Shown here in pieces: positions 8,440-16,727 of a stretch of DNA of 64,000 nucleotides. This stretch comes from Cryobacterium sp. BB307 (GTDB lineage Bacteria; Actinomycetota; Actinomycetes; Actinomycetales; Microbacteriaceae), in the NCBI RefSeq assembly GCF_012274275.1, contig NZ_JAANZA010000001.1, positions 1,364,001-1,428,000 of the forward strand, given 5' to 3'. The notes below the pieces were generated by a model. That model made no database searches and was not told the DNA's origin. It was given only the letters and a program-made list of their open reading frames with translations. Both the position numbers and the translations under genes were made by a program. Each line of letters opens with the position of its first letter. Positions within the stretch are counted from its first letter, which is position 1.

Positions 8440-9636
8440 GTGGCGACAACAAGTGCTGCCGAGCGCGCGGTGGACATAAACCACCTGCGAGAGCTTGCCC
8501 AGAAGCGGCTGCCCGTGGCGCTATTCGACAACCTCGACAACGGCAACGAGGACGACGTCGCGGTACGACACAATGGCGAGGCCCTGAGGGCCCTCAAACT
8601 GGTGCATCGCGTCTTGCGCGACACCTCTCGCCGTGACGCATCGGCATCGCTGTTCGGCAAACGGCACGGGTTGCCGTTGGTGATCGCGCCGACCGGTGTC
8701 ACCAGCTGGATCTCCTACCGCGGCGAGGTGGCTCTCGCGCGTGCCGCAGCCACCGCCAACATCCCGTTCGTCCTCACCAGCACCACCAACACACCCATGG
8801 AAACCGTGCGGAAAGAAGGCGGCGGAACCCAGTGGTACCAGCCCGTCGTCTGGCAGGACACCCGGGCAACACTCGAAGAGATCGACCGTGCGAGGCGAGC
8901 CGGGTTCGACGGACTTGTGCTCTCGGTCGATACCACCATCGGATTCAACCAACCGCGTGACAAGCGCCGCGGGTTGACCTTCCCCATGAAGTTCCGGCCC
9001 AGCCACCTGATCGAGGCCGTTCACCATCCGCGTTGGACGTTCGGCACCGCCTGCCGCTACCTGCTCACCGAGCGACGCCTGCCCGGGTTTGCCAACGTGA
9101 CTGTCCCCAGCGCCCTGACCCCCGCCGAGAGGAAGCGGTTCCTCGTCAGAGACGACTCGCTGACCTGGGACTTCCTGCGCCGCGTCCGAGACAGCTGGCC
9201 GCACGCCCTGATCGTGAAGGGCCTCCTGCATCCGGATGACGCGCTCAGCGCGGCGGATGCCGGTGCCGATGCGGTCGTGGTCAGCAACCACGGCGGCCGC
9301 ACCATTGATGCCGCGCCGGCGCCCATCGAACTGCTCCCGGAGGTTGTGGCCGCGGTCGGCGGCCGTGTGCCGGTGCTCGTGGATGGCGGCTTCACTCGCG
9401 GAAGCGACGTGCTCAAGGCTGTCGCGTTGGGCGCGGACGCGGTGATGATCGGCCGGGCAACCCTGTACGGACTGGCCGCCGGTGGCGAGCTCGGGGCGCA
9501 ACGGGCGCTCACCATCCTGCGGGAGGAGGTCGAACGCACGATGGGGGCGCTCGGCCTCACACGTCTTTCCGAGCTCGGTCGCGACGTTCTGCTGACGCCC
9601 GGCGACCTCGCCAGCCTGCTGGTCGCAGCCCGATAA
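8440..9636 (+). CDS. FMN-dependent alpha-hydroxy acid dehydrogenase/oxidase, paralogue 1
   Basis: A 398-residue TIM-barrel flavoenzyme of the glycolate oxidase/lactate/mandelate dehydrogenase family, expected to oxidise a 2-hydroxy acid to a 2-oxo acid. Key residues include IAPTG and TSTTNTPME for FMN binding, the catalytic Lys in LIVKGLLHPDDA, and the catalytic His284 with substrate Arg287 in SNHGGRTID. The N-terminal Tyr usual in the YYASGAED-type segment is absent (LDNGNEDD). The GTG start has only a weak upstream Shine-Dalgarno. A clear paralogue lies at 28286. The GGT-like gene follows in the same direction, and the binding protein precedes. Confidence 0.85.
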   Translation: MATTSAAERAVDINHLRELAQKRLPVALFDNLDNGNEDDVAVRHNGEALRALKLVHRVLRDTSRRDASASLFGKRHGLPLVIAPTGVTSWISYRGEVALARAAATANIPFVLTSTTNTPMETVRKEGGGTQWYQPVVWQDTRATLEEIDRARRAGFDGLVLSVDTTIGFNQPRDKRRGLTFPMKFRPSHLIEAVHHPRWTFGTACRYLLTERRLPGFANVTVPSALTPAERKRFLVRDDSLTWDFLRRVRDSWPHALIVKGLLHPDDALSAADAGADAVVVSNHGGRTIDAAPAPIELLPEVVAAVGGRVPVLVDGGFTRGSDVLKAVALGADAVMIGRATLYGLAAGGELGAQRALTILREEVERTMGALGLTRLSELGRDVLLTPGDLASLLVAAR

Positions 9637-9691
9637 CGGCGCGGCGCCCGGTCGGTTCGCCAACACACCAACATCTAGGGGAGTAATACAA

Positions 9692-11506
9692 GTGATTCCA
9701 AGCCGGCCACAGCTCATGGGCGACTTCGGTATGGCCACGTCGTCGCATTGGATTTCCAGTGCCGTCGCGATGGGGATGCTCGAATCCGGCGGCAACGCGT
9801 TCGATGCCGTAGTTGCTGGTGTCTTCGCCTTGCAGGTGATCGAGCCGCAACAGTCCGGACCGGGCGGCGACATTGTTGCGATGTTCGCGCGCGCAGGCGA
9901 TGACGTGCCGACGGTGCTGTGCGGGCAGGGGGTTGCGCCCGCCCGGGCCGTCCCGTCCGCCTTCGCTGCGCTTGGGCTGGATCTGATCCCGGGATCCGGG
10001 CTCCTGCCCGCTTCGGTGCCGGGGGCGACGCCTGCGCTGCTGACCCTGCTGCGCGATCACGGCACTTTCTCGCTCCGGCAGGTTCTGGAGCCGACGATCG
10101 AACTCGCCGCGGGTGGGTACCCGTTGGGGGAGCAGGCGATCGTGACGATCCGCTCCATGGCCGAAGTCTTCGAGAAGTACTGGCCGGCTTCGTACTCGAC
10201 CTACCTGCCCGGTGGCAGCATCCCTCGTGCCGGCGATCGATTCGTCAACCGCCAACTCGCTGAGACCTACCGACGGCTGCTGGCAGAGGCGGAGGCGGCG
10301 GGCGCCGATCGCGACAGCCAACTCGACGCCGCGCTCCTTACCTGGGGTCACGGCTTCATCGCCGAGGCGGTTCACGAGTTCAGCGCCGAAACTCACCGCG
10401 ATGCCAATGGGACCGAACATCGCGGTCTGATCTCTGCCGATGACCTCGCCTCCTGGGCGCCGAGCTACGAGAGTGCCCTCGGTGTCGAATCGGGTGGGTA
10501 CACGGTGTACAAGGCCGGGCCGTGGAGTCAGGGACCGGTGATGCTGCAACAGTTGGCCCTGCTCGAAGGGACCGGTTTCGATCCGGTCGACCCAGCGAGC
10601 GTGCACGCCGTGATCGAGGCGGCCAAACTCGCCTTTGCAGACCGGGAGGCCTGGTACGGCGACAGCGGAGACACCCCGATCGAGGCGCTGCTGTCGGCGG
10701 GGTACGCGGATGAGCGGCGCAAGCTCATCACCGAGTCCGCATCCCACGAATTCCGCCCTGGCTCACCGAGCGGGCGCACACCGCTGATGCCTGACCTTGA
10801 CAGGTTGGACCCCGCGAACTCCACGCATGCTGCGTTCGCCGAGCCCAACCTTGCCCTGAGCAACGCAGCGTTCGCAGAGCCGAACCTGGCCGCGCCGGGA
10901 CCGAAGCCCGGAGCCACCGCGGGGGACACCGTCTCCATCAACGTCATCGACCGATTCGGAAACATGATCTCCGCGCTGCCGAGCGGCGGCTGGCTGCAGT
11001 CGTCACCGATCATCCCCAAGCTCGGGTTCGCGCTTGGCACGCGGATGCAGATGATGTGGTTGGAGCAAGGCCTGCCGAGTTCGCTCGTGCCAGGCAAGCG
11101 GCCGCGGACCACTCTGTCACCGACCATCGCATTTCGTGATGGCGCGCCCGCTATGGTGCTCGGCTCGCCGGGCGGTGACCAGCAGAATCAGTGGCAGTTG
11201 GCGTTCCTGCTCGCCGTGCTGCACGGCGAGCGCAACCTGCAGCGCGCCATCGAGTACCCCAAGTTCCACATTCGCCATTTCCCCGCGTCGTTCTATCCGA
11301 GGCGCCAGACCCTCGGGCAGGTGCTGGTGGAGGAGTCGTTCGGCGCAGACGTGATCGCCGACCTGAAGGCGCGCGGGCACGATGTCACGGTCAGTCCGGC
11401 GTGGTCACTCGGGCGGATCTTCGCGGCGCAGCGCGATCGCGAGACGGGATTCCTCACCGCCGGCGCGGATCCGCGGGGTGGGCTCGGTTACGCACTCGGC
11501 CGCTAG
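9692..11506 (+). CDS. gamma-glutamyltransferase-family Ntn hydrolase
   Basis: A 604-residue member of the self-processing GGT family. GGNAFDAVVAGVFALQVIEPQQSGPGGD is the family's N-terminal signature, and GDTVSINVIDRFGNMIS contains the predicted autocleavage and catalytic Thr413; SPGGDQQNQWQL is the later glycine-rich motif. The Arg of the usual D-G-R-E-x-A-P motif is replaced (CGQGVAP, Gln79), so a typical gamma-glutamyl donor is doubtful. The linker before Thr413 carries a duplicated 9-residue unit. No signal peptide is visible, unlike periplasmic GGTs. Start GTG 9692 follows AGGGGAG (9677-9683). Its 3' end overlaps the convergent amidohydrolase by four bases. Confidence 0.82.
   Translation: MIPSRPQLMGDFGMATSSHWISSAVAMGMLESGGNAFDAVVAGVFALQVIEPQQSGPGGDIVAMFARAGDDVPTVLCGQGVAPARAVPSAFAALGLDLIPGSGLLPASVPGATPALLTLLRDHGTFSLRQVLEPTIELAAGGYPLGEQAIVTIRSMAEVFEKYWPASYSTYLPGGSIPRAGDRFVNRQLAETYRRLLAEAEAAGADRDSQLDAALLTWGHGFIAEAVHEFSAETHRDANGTEHRGLISADDLASWAPSYESALGVESGGYTVYKAGPWSQGPVMLQQLALLEGTGFDPVDPASVHAVIEAAKLAFADREAWYGDSGDTPIEALLSAGYADERRKLITESASHEFRPGSPSGRTPLMPDLDRLDPANSTHAAFAEPNLALSNAAFAEPNLAAPGPKPGATAGDTVSINVIDRFGNMISALPSGGWLQSSPIIPKLGFALGTRMQMMWLEQGLPSSLVPGKRPRTTLSPTIAFRDGAPAMVLGSPGGDQQNQWQLAFLLAVLHGERNLQRAIEYPKFHIRHFPASFYPRRQTLGQVLVEESFGADVIADLKARGHDVTVSPAWSLGRIFAAQRDRETGFLTAGADPRGGLGYALGR
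10829..10891 (+). repeat. in-frame tandem duplication in the GGT-like linker
   Basis: Two 27-base copies (10829-10855 and 10865-10891, 36-base period) both encode AAFAEPNLA, residues 380-388 and 392-400. They differ only at synonymous positions and sit in the linker before Thr413. Confidence 0.8.
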
Positions 11507-13197
11507 AGCGCCAGGGTTCCGTCCGTGCTCACCGGATGCCCGTCCACGAGGGTCAGCACGGAGCGGGTGCCCGCAAGCTCGGCCAAGTCGCACTCGAGAG
11601 GGTTTCGATCGAGCACGGCGAAATCTGCGGCGAGGCCCGGGCGGATGACACCTCTCTTGTCTTCGTCGCCTGTCAACCGCGCACCGTTCACGGTGACGAG
11701 CTTCAACGCGTCATAACGGCTGACGGCCTCATCGGGGGCGACGATGACTCCGCGCTCATCCTCTCGGCTCACCACGTGCACCATGCTGTCCCAGATCGAG
11801 ATCGGCCGGTTGTCGGATCCCAGCACCACTGGAACGCCAGCATCCATCAGGGATTTCACCGGCACGATCTCGCTCTCCCGATCCGTGCCGACAAGGTCTC
11901 GAGTGAACACCCCACGGTGGAGGTGATGGCCGGTGATGGTCGTCATCATCACTCCGAGGTCGGCGGCGACGTCGATCTGGTCGCGGCTCAGCGTCGGCTG
12001 GTGTCCCAGGGTCCAGCCCAACCCACCTATCGGAACCTGCCCGTCGACCCGGGCGAATATCTCGAGGAGGTTCTTGGCCAGTCCGGCCACCCTCACACCG
12101 GAGCGTGCGCAGTCGAGCAGCAGCTGCTCGACGTCCGCCATGGGCACGAACGCCCCGGCGGCGAAGCCCGCCCAACCGGTTCGCGGGTGGTTCGCGGAGC
12201 GCAGCGCCGTCGCGGTCTCATCGACAGCGCCCCCGATGAAGACGCCGTCGACGCCGGCGAACCTGCCGGCCAGAAGCTCGAAGTCACCCCTCCAGCCTTC
12301 AAGTGTGCCTCGCAGGTCGCCAATCTCGGGCCAATGCGGGCTCAACGGCAAGCTCGCGCGGAGTCTTGCACTGCCGGCCGCAGCGTAGGCATCCAGGTAG
12401 GCGTCCAAGACCTCGCTGGCGATGCCGTGGCCCTCGAATACCGCGGTTGTGCCGAAGGACGCGTACCGTTCGAACGCGTTCCGGATGGCGGCAGCGCGCT
12501 GGTGCCTGGTGAATCCGGGTGCGACTCGCAGGAGCGTGTGCTCAATGAGCGGCTGGTGCGCGGTCTCGACGAACCTGCCGGTCGGGTTGCCCCGAGCGTC
12601 ACGCTCGATCACCAGGTCATCGTGCGGCGAGAGCGTCTCAGCGCTGATCCCGGCCGCGGCGAGTGCCAATGAGTTTGCAAAGGAGATCTTCTTCGCCCGC
12701 ATGTTCCAGAAGCCCCAGATCGGCCGGATGAAGACCGGGTTGTCGGGGCTGACGGAGTCGAGATCGTGCCGGTCCGGAAGGCGTCCGCCTCCGAACGGGT
12801 CGTCGGCATCGGTGTAGTCCGGGGGAGTGCCCAGGGGTCTGGTGACGATCCATTCGCCCGGTTGTGCATTCACGGCGGCCTGAGCCACGACGTCCAGGAT
12901 GTCCGCGACGCTTGACGCTCCCGCGAATCCGGGTAGATCGTCACCGAGGGTCTCGCGGTCCAGATGGGCGTGGCCGTCAGTCAGCCCCGGAAGCACGGCC
13001 ATCCCGGCGGCGTCGATCCGCGGCAGCACGGCTACGGTCGTCGGCAGGTCGGCATCGCTCGTGTAGACCTGCTGGATGATCCCATCGGCGACGAGCACCG
13101 CGGCGCGCGGCAACTGCTGAGGCAGCCGTTCGTCCATGCTGATCAGCGTCGCGTTCGTGAGCAGGAAAGAGCGCGGAGACGCCGGTGCCCCGCTCAT
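11503..13197 (-). CDS. YtcJ-like metal-dependent amidohydrolase
   Basis: A 564-residue amidohydrolase-superfamily protein of the YtcJ (amidohydrolase 3) type. The N-terminal beta sandwich precedes GLTDGHAHLDRE, the HxH metal motif near residue 75; GHGIA and TGHHLH supply further histidines, and VVLGSDNRP carries the late Asp. The C terminus (LAADFAVLDRNPLE) returns to the sandwich. It likely hydrolyses a C-N bond in an amide, lactam or N-acyl compound. ATG 13197 overlaps the stop of the flavoenzyme upstream (ATGA), so it is the third gene of a minus-strand operon. Confidence 0.85.
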   Translation of the reverse strand: MSGAPASPRSFLLTNATLISMDERLPQQLPRAAVLVADGIIQQVYTSDADLPTTVAVLPRIDAAGMAVLPGLTDGHAHLDRETLGDDLPGFAGASSVADILDVVAQAAVNAQPGEWIVTRPLGTPPDYTDADDPFGGGRLPDRHDLDSVSPDNPVFIRPIWGFWNMRAKKISFANSLALAAAGISAETLSPHDDLVIERDARGNPTGRFVETAHQPLIEHTLLRVAPGFTRHQRAAAIRNAFERYASFGTTAVFEGHGIASEVLDAYLDAYAAAGSARLRASLPLSPHWPEIGDLRGTLEGWRGDFELLAGRFAGVDGVFIGGAVDETATALRSANHPRTGWAGFAAGAFVPMADVEQLLLDCARSGVRVAGLAKNLLEIFARVDGQVPIGGLGWTLGHQPTLSRDQIDVAADLGVMMTTITGHHLHRGVFTRDLVGTDRESEIVPVKSLMDAGVPVVLGSDNRPISIWDSMVHVVSREDERGVIVAPDEAVSRYDALKLVTVNGARLTGDEDKRGVIRPGLAADFAVLDRNPLECDLAELAGTRSVLTLVDGHPVSTDGTLAL

Positions 13198-14483
13198 GGT
13201 GCGATCACGTGACCGAACCGGAACACGTTCTGCGGATCGTGTGTCGCCTTCAGCTCCAGCAAACGGGCTGCCGTCTGCGGGTCGTAGGAGGCGAGCACCC
13301 GATCCTTGCCAACCTCATCGCCCTGGAAATTCGGAACCGGCTGGCCGGCCGAGGCGGCATCCGCGAGTTGGAACGCGCGTGCCGCTCTCGCCCGGGAAGC
13401 GTCGTCGGTGCGTCCGATCACCAGGAAGGAGAACTCCGACCCGCGTCCGGCAACGGCGTTCGGGTGCGCGGGCATCCGACTCATCGCGCCGCCCAGGTGG
13501 CGGAACTCGAGGGTCGGTGCGTATCCATCGTCGTCCGGGTACTGGTGCCACATGTCGTTGAGCAGCTCCTCAGTCAGGCGCGGAAGCAGACGGCTTCGCT
13601 CGGTGAAGGGTTTCGGCACGCCGCCGTCGTTGTGCACCTCCCGGATACGCGAGTATGCCTTCTCATCGACACTGTCCAGGACGATGCCAGGCAGGGAGCG
13701 CATCGGATGCAGCAGCGCTGCCGCTTCGTTGCTGTCGCCGGCGGCGGTGACCCTCAGGTGCACGAACTGGGCGAACCCTTCGTTGTCCACAGGCGGCACG
13801 GGGCCGCGCATGGCTAGCGAGGTGCCGAACCACTCGGGCAGGGTGCGCACCCACTCCAGGTAGCGCGGCAGCACGTCCGCCGCCGCGTCCGGATGGAAGT
13901 AGAGGCCACCGCCGAAGTAGGACTCGAGCGGGAAGAGCTGGACTTCTATTGCCGTGGCGACGCCGAAGCTCCCGCGACCGCCGCGCACGCCCCAGAACAA
14001 GTCACTGTTCTCTTCTGGCGTCACCTCGAGGAGCTCTCCGTCCGCGGTGACCAGTTGCACCGCGAGGATCGTGTCTGCGGCGAACCCGAACATCCGCGAG
14101 AGCAGCCCGATTCCGCCGCTGAGTGCGTAGCCCATCACCCCGACCGTCGGAGATGACCCGTTGACCGGCGCGAGACCATGTTTAGTGGTCTCCGCGACGA
14201 CCTCGCTCCAGCGCACTCCGGCCCCGATCCACGCCGTCCGCCGATCGGGATAGACGCGGATGCCAGTCATCCGCTGGGTCGCGACGAGGACCGCGCCGTC
14301 GTTGCTGCCGATCGTTCCGTGTCCCGTCGATTGCACCGCGATGCCGCGGCCCTCTTCGACAGCCTTGCGAACGGCCCGCTGGACATCCGCTGCCGTCTCG
14401 GCGAAGATGACCGCACTCGGGGTCGGCGGGTGGGCGAGGTTGAATGAACTGAGCTCTTGGAGGTCCGGCTCCCGCTGTCGCAT
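13194..14483 (-). CDS. FAD-linked oxidoreductase (PCMH/BBE type)
   Basis: A 429-residue flavoprotein with an N-terminal PCMH FAD-binding domain (SAVIFAETAADVQRAVRKAVE, then VQSTGHGT, where the His is the position often linked covalently to FAD) and SPTVGVMGYALSGGIGLLSRMFG. The C-terminal KATHDPQNVFRFGHVI is the BBE signature. The second flavin-linking Cys of bicovalent members is not evident. Relatives oxidise alcohols, sugars or cyclic amines such as 6-hydroxynicotine. It begins 18 bases after the RidA-like stop and overlaps the amidohydrolase start. Confidence 0.82.
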   Translation of the reverse strand: MRQREPDLQELSSFNLAHPPTPSAVIFAETAADVQRAVRKAVEEGRGIAVQSTGHGTIGSNDGAVLVATQRMTGIRVYPDRRTAWIGAGVRWSEVVAETTKHGLAPVNGSSPTVGVMGYALSGGIGLLSRMFGFAADTILAVQLVTADGELLEVTPEENSDLFWGVRGGRGSFGVATAIEVQLFPLESYFGGGLYFHPDAAADVLPRYLEWVRTLPEWFGTSLAMRGPVPPVDNEGFAQFVHLRVTAAGDSNEAAALLHPMRSLPGIVLDSVDEKAYSRIREVHNDGGVPKPFTERSRLLPRLTEELLNDMWHQYPDDDGYAPTLEFRHLGGAMSRMPAHPNAVAGRGSEFSFLVIGRTDDASRARAARAFQLADAASAGQPVPNFQGDEVGKDRVLASYDPQTAARLLELKATHDPQNVFRFGHVIAP

Positions 14484-14501
14484 CCGCGTCTTGCCTCGGA
14501 C

Positions 14502-14894
14502 TTACGGGAGGATCGCTACTGCCTCGATCTCGACCAGGAGACCTGGGCGAGCGAGGGCGACAACCTGCACTGTGGCCTGTGCGGGGTGCCCCGCGTCACC
14601 GGTGACCTCACGAATGGCGGCGCCGATCGTTCCCGGCTCGCCCATCTCGGTCGCGTAGACCTTGCGGTGAACGATGTCGTCCCACGTCGCCCCGACCGCA
14701 TCCATCGCGATCTTCAAGTTGTTCATGGTCTGGATGACCTGGGCTCGCAGGTCGCCGTGGCCGACGATCTCGCCGTTCTCGTCGAACGACACCTGCCCGG
14801 CGAAGTGCACGATCGTCTGCCCGGTCCCGATCGCAACATGCGAGTAGGTACCCGGCTTGCTCAGTCCGGACGGGTTGATCAGAATGCGGCCCAT
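14502..14894 (-). CDS. RidA/YjgF-family protein without the deaminase arginine
   Basis: A 130-residue RidA-superfamily trimer-type protein, preceded by GGAGGA (14904-14899 on the minus strand), which fixes ATG 14894. The fold signatures VHFAGQVSFDENGEIV and VEIEAVA are present. In imine deaminases of the family the C-terminal strand reads P-A-R-x-x-V-E-V; here it reads PAQATVQV, with Gln106 at the Arg position that salt-bridges the substrate carboxylate. It is therefore probably a Rid subgroup lacking classical enamine/imine deaminase activity, or one acting on a non-carboxylated imine. It is the first gene of the operon with the FAD oxidoreductase and amidohydrolase. Confidence 0.85.
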   Translation of the reverse strand: MGRILINPSGLSKPGTYSHVAIGTGQTIVHFAGQVSFDENGEIVGHGDLRAQVIQTMNNLKIAMDAVGATWDDIVHRKVYATEMGEPGTIGAAIREVTGDAGHPAQATVQVVALARPGLLVEIEAVAILP

Positions 14895-14955
14895 GAAATC
14901 CTCCGATTGAAAGTGCCGCGTGGCGCGGCAGCATTGCCGTGACAAGCCCAAAACT

Positions 14956-14984
14956 CATCATGTAGGTTGCAACCCATCATGTAG
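14956..14984. promoter_or_regulatory. candidate operator in the RidA/IclR divergent gap
   Basis: Two exact copies of CATCATGTAG (14956-14965 and 14975-14984) flank and overlap the perfect palindrome GGTTGCAACC (14965-14974). The element lies midway between the minus-strand operon start (14894) and the IclR gene (15043), as expected for autoregulation with divergent control. Confidence 0.6.
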
Positions 14985-15042
14985 TACAAAGCTCGATCGT
15001 GTCAATGGGGCCGGCGCTCACCACGCCACTATGATCAACCGC

Positions 15043-15825
15043 ATGGCGCAACCCGGTAGCAGCGGACACCACCCCCTGCTCGTGCTCGGAAAAATCGCCG
15101 ACATCCTCAGCACCTTTTCCCTCGCCCAGCCCGAGCAGACACTGGCGACCATCCGTGCTGCAACGGGCCTGCCGCCCTCCACGGTGCAACGACTCGTCGG
15201 GAACCTGGTAGCGCACGGCTTCCTGGACCGCACCGCTCGCGGGTATCGGATTGGTGCCAGGATGCGGCAGTGGGCAGCGACGGCGATTCGGAGCGACGAT
15301 GTGGTCGAGGCGGTCAAGCCGGTGCTCACCCGCCTCCGCGACGAGTCCGGGGAGACCGCGTGCTTCTTCCAGACATCGGGTGTGCACCGCGTTTGCGTGG
15401 CGATGGCGGAGACCCATCAGGTGCTGCGCGCGGCGATGAACGTGGGCGCTGTGCTTCCGCTGCATGCAGGGTCGCCCGGACGCGTGCTCCTCGCTTGGGA
15501 GGACGGCTTGCTTGAAGAGGCGCTCGCTCGCGACCTCGACGCTGTCACCGAGCGGACCATCGTCGACCCGGACGCGTTGCGAGACGCTGTCGAGAGCACT
15601 CGTGCCAACGGCTTCGCGATCACCACAGGCGAGCGCGAGTCGGGTGCGAGCGGTCTGTCTGCGCCGGTGTTCAACGCTCAGGGCGACTTGGCCGGTGCGG
15701 TCTCGATCATGGGTCCCACCCTTCGGATGCCCAGGGAGCGTTGTGAGGCGTTGGTGGACACGCTGCTGAAGGCCGCCGACGAACTCACCGCGGCGATCGG
15801 CGGGCGACGACCGGCTCAGGACTGA
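15043..15825 (+). CDS. IclR-family transcriptional regulator
   Basis: A 260-residue IclR regulator: an N-terminal winged HTH (VLGKIADILSTF, then TGLPPSTVQRLVGNLVAHGFL) and a C-terminal GAF-like effector domain (ETACFFQTSG, LPLHAGSPGRVLLAW, GERESGASGLSAPVF). I chose ATG 15043 because TATGAT (15030-15035) lies seven bases before it, the architecture of leaderless actinobacterial mRNAs; ATG 15031 would lie inside that box. It is divergent from the RidA operon and overlaps the convergent HMG-CoA lyase-like gene by ten bases at the 3' end. It probably controls one or both. Confidence 0.87.
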   Translation: MAQPGSSGHHPLLVLGKIADILSTFSLAQPEQTLATIRAATGLPPSTVQRLVGNLVAHGFLDRTARGYRIGARMRQWAATAIRSDDVVEAVKPVLTRLRDESGETACFFQTSGVHRVCVAMAETHQVLRAAMNVGAVLPLHAGSPGRVLLAWEDGLLEEALARDLDAVTERTIVDPDALRDAVESTRANGFAITTGERESGASGLSAPVFNAQGDLAGAVSIMGPTLRMPRERCEALVDTLLKAADELTAAIGGRRPAQD

Positions 15826-16727
15826 GCACGTGCGCTGCGCGGGAATGAGCCAGCCGATGCAAGGCCGGAGCGCGGCGCAACCCCGACGATTTCGCAGATC
15901 CAGCGTCCGATCTCGGTAGCTCGTTCGGCGTCGACCCCGTGGATGTTCCCTTCGCGCTCGAGCAGCCACGCCAGGTCCTCGGTCGAGATGTTGCCGGCGG
16001 CACCGGGCGCGAACGGGCAGCCACCGAGCCCACCGACGCTGGAGTCGAAGCGTCGCACGCCGATGCTGAGTGCGGCGACGGTGTTTGCCAACGCGGTGTG
16101 GCGGGTCTCGTGGAAGTGAGCACGCAACTCGACTGCGGTGCGCTGCCGCAGCAGGTCGAACAGACCGGCAACCTGTGACGGATTGGCACAGCCGATCGTG
16201 TCCGCGAGTGCGAGCTCAGCGAGGTCCCCTGCCTCCAGGATCGGAGACACCGCGCGAAGCACCTGGTCGGATGTGACCTCGCCCTCGTAGGGGCAACCGA
16301 ACGCCACCGCGAACGTAACCGACAGCGGCACATTCGCGGCGCGCGCCTGTCTGCCCGCATAGAGAGCCCCGGCCACCGCCCGCTCCACGGTCGTGTTCTG
16401 GTTCGCGGATGCGAACGCCTCGGACACCGGTACGACGAAGTTGATCTCATCGACTCGCGCCGCCAGCGCCCGGTCCACACCGCGTTCGTTGAGCGCGAGG
16501 CCGATGTAACTGACCCCGTCGATTCGCGGCAGTGCCGCCATCACCTCGTCTGCGTCCGCCATTTGGGGCACACGCCCGGGGTGCACGAAGCTCGTCGCCT
16601 CGATCCGCCGAGCGCCTGCGTCGACGAGTCGCGCGATCAGCTCGATTTTCGCTTCGGTCGAAACGGTCGTGGCCTCGTTCTGCAGCCCGTCACGCGGCGT
16701 GACGTCGATGATCTCCACTGCGCTCAT
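15816..16727 (-). CDS. hydroxymethylglutaryl-CoA lyase-like protein
   Basis: A 303-residue HMGL-like TIM barrel. TPRDGLQNE near the N terminus gives the catalytic Arg and metal Asp, EATSFVHP follows, AHFHETRHTALAN supplies the metal His pair, and GGLGGCPFAPGAAGN holds the catalytic Cys. It should cleave HMG-CoA or a close analogue to acetyl-CoA and acetoacetate, which the ScoAB and 3-hydroxybutyrate dehydrogenase genes could use. ATG 16727 overlaps the stop of the CaiB gene (ATGA), so the upstream in-frame extension is rejected. Confidence 0.88.
   Translation of the reverse strand: MSAVEIIDVTPRDGLQNEATTVSTEAKIELIARLVDAGARRIEATSFVHPGRVPQMADADEVMAALPRIDGVSYIGLALNERGVDRALAARVDEINFVVPVSEAFASANQNTTVERAVAGALYAGRQARAANVPLSVTFAVAFGCPYEGEVTSDQVLRAVSPILEAGDLAELALADTIGCANPSQVAGLFDLLRQRTAVELRAHFHETRHTALANTVAALSIGVRRFDSSVGGLGGCPFAPGAAGNISTEDLAWLLEREGNIHGVDAERATEIGRWICEIVGVAPRSGLASAGSFPRSARAQS

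Noticed and set aside
11191-12672. A 493-codon plus-strand open frame opposite the amidohydrolase
   Set aside because: The minus-strand amidohydrolase has intact metal motifs over the same bases; the plus frame has none.
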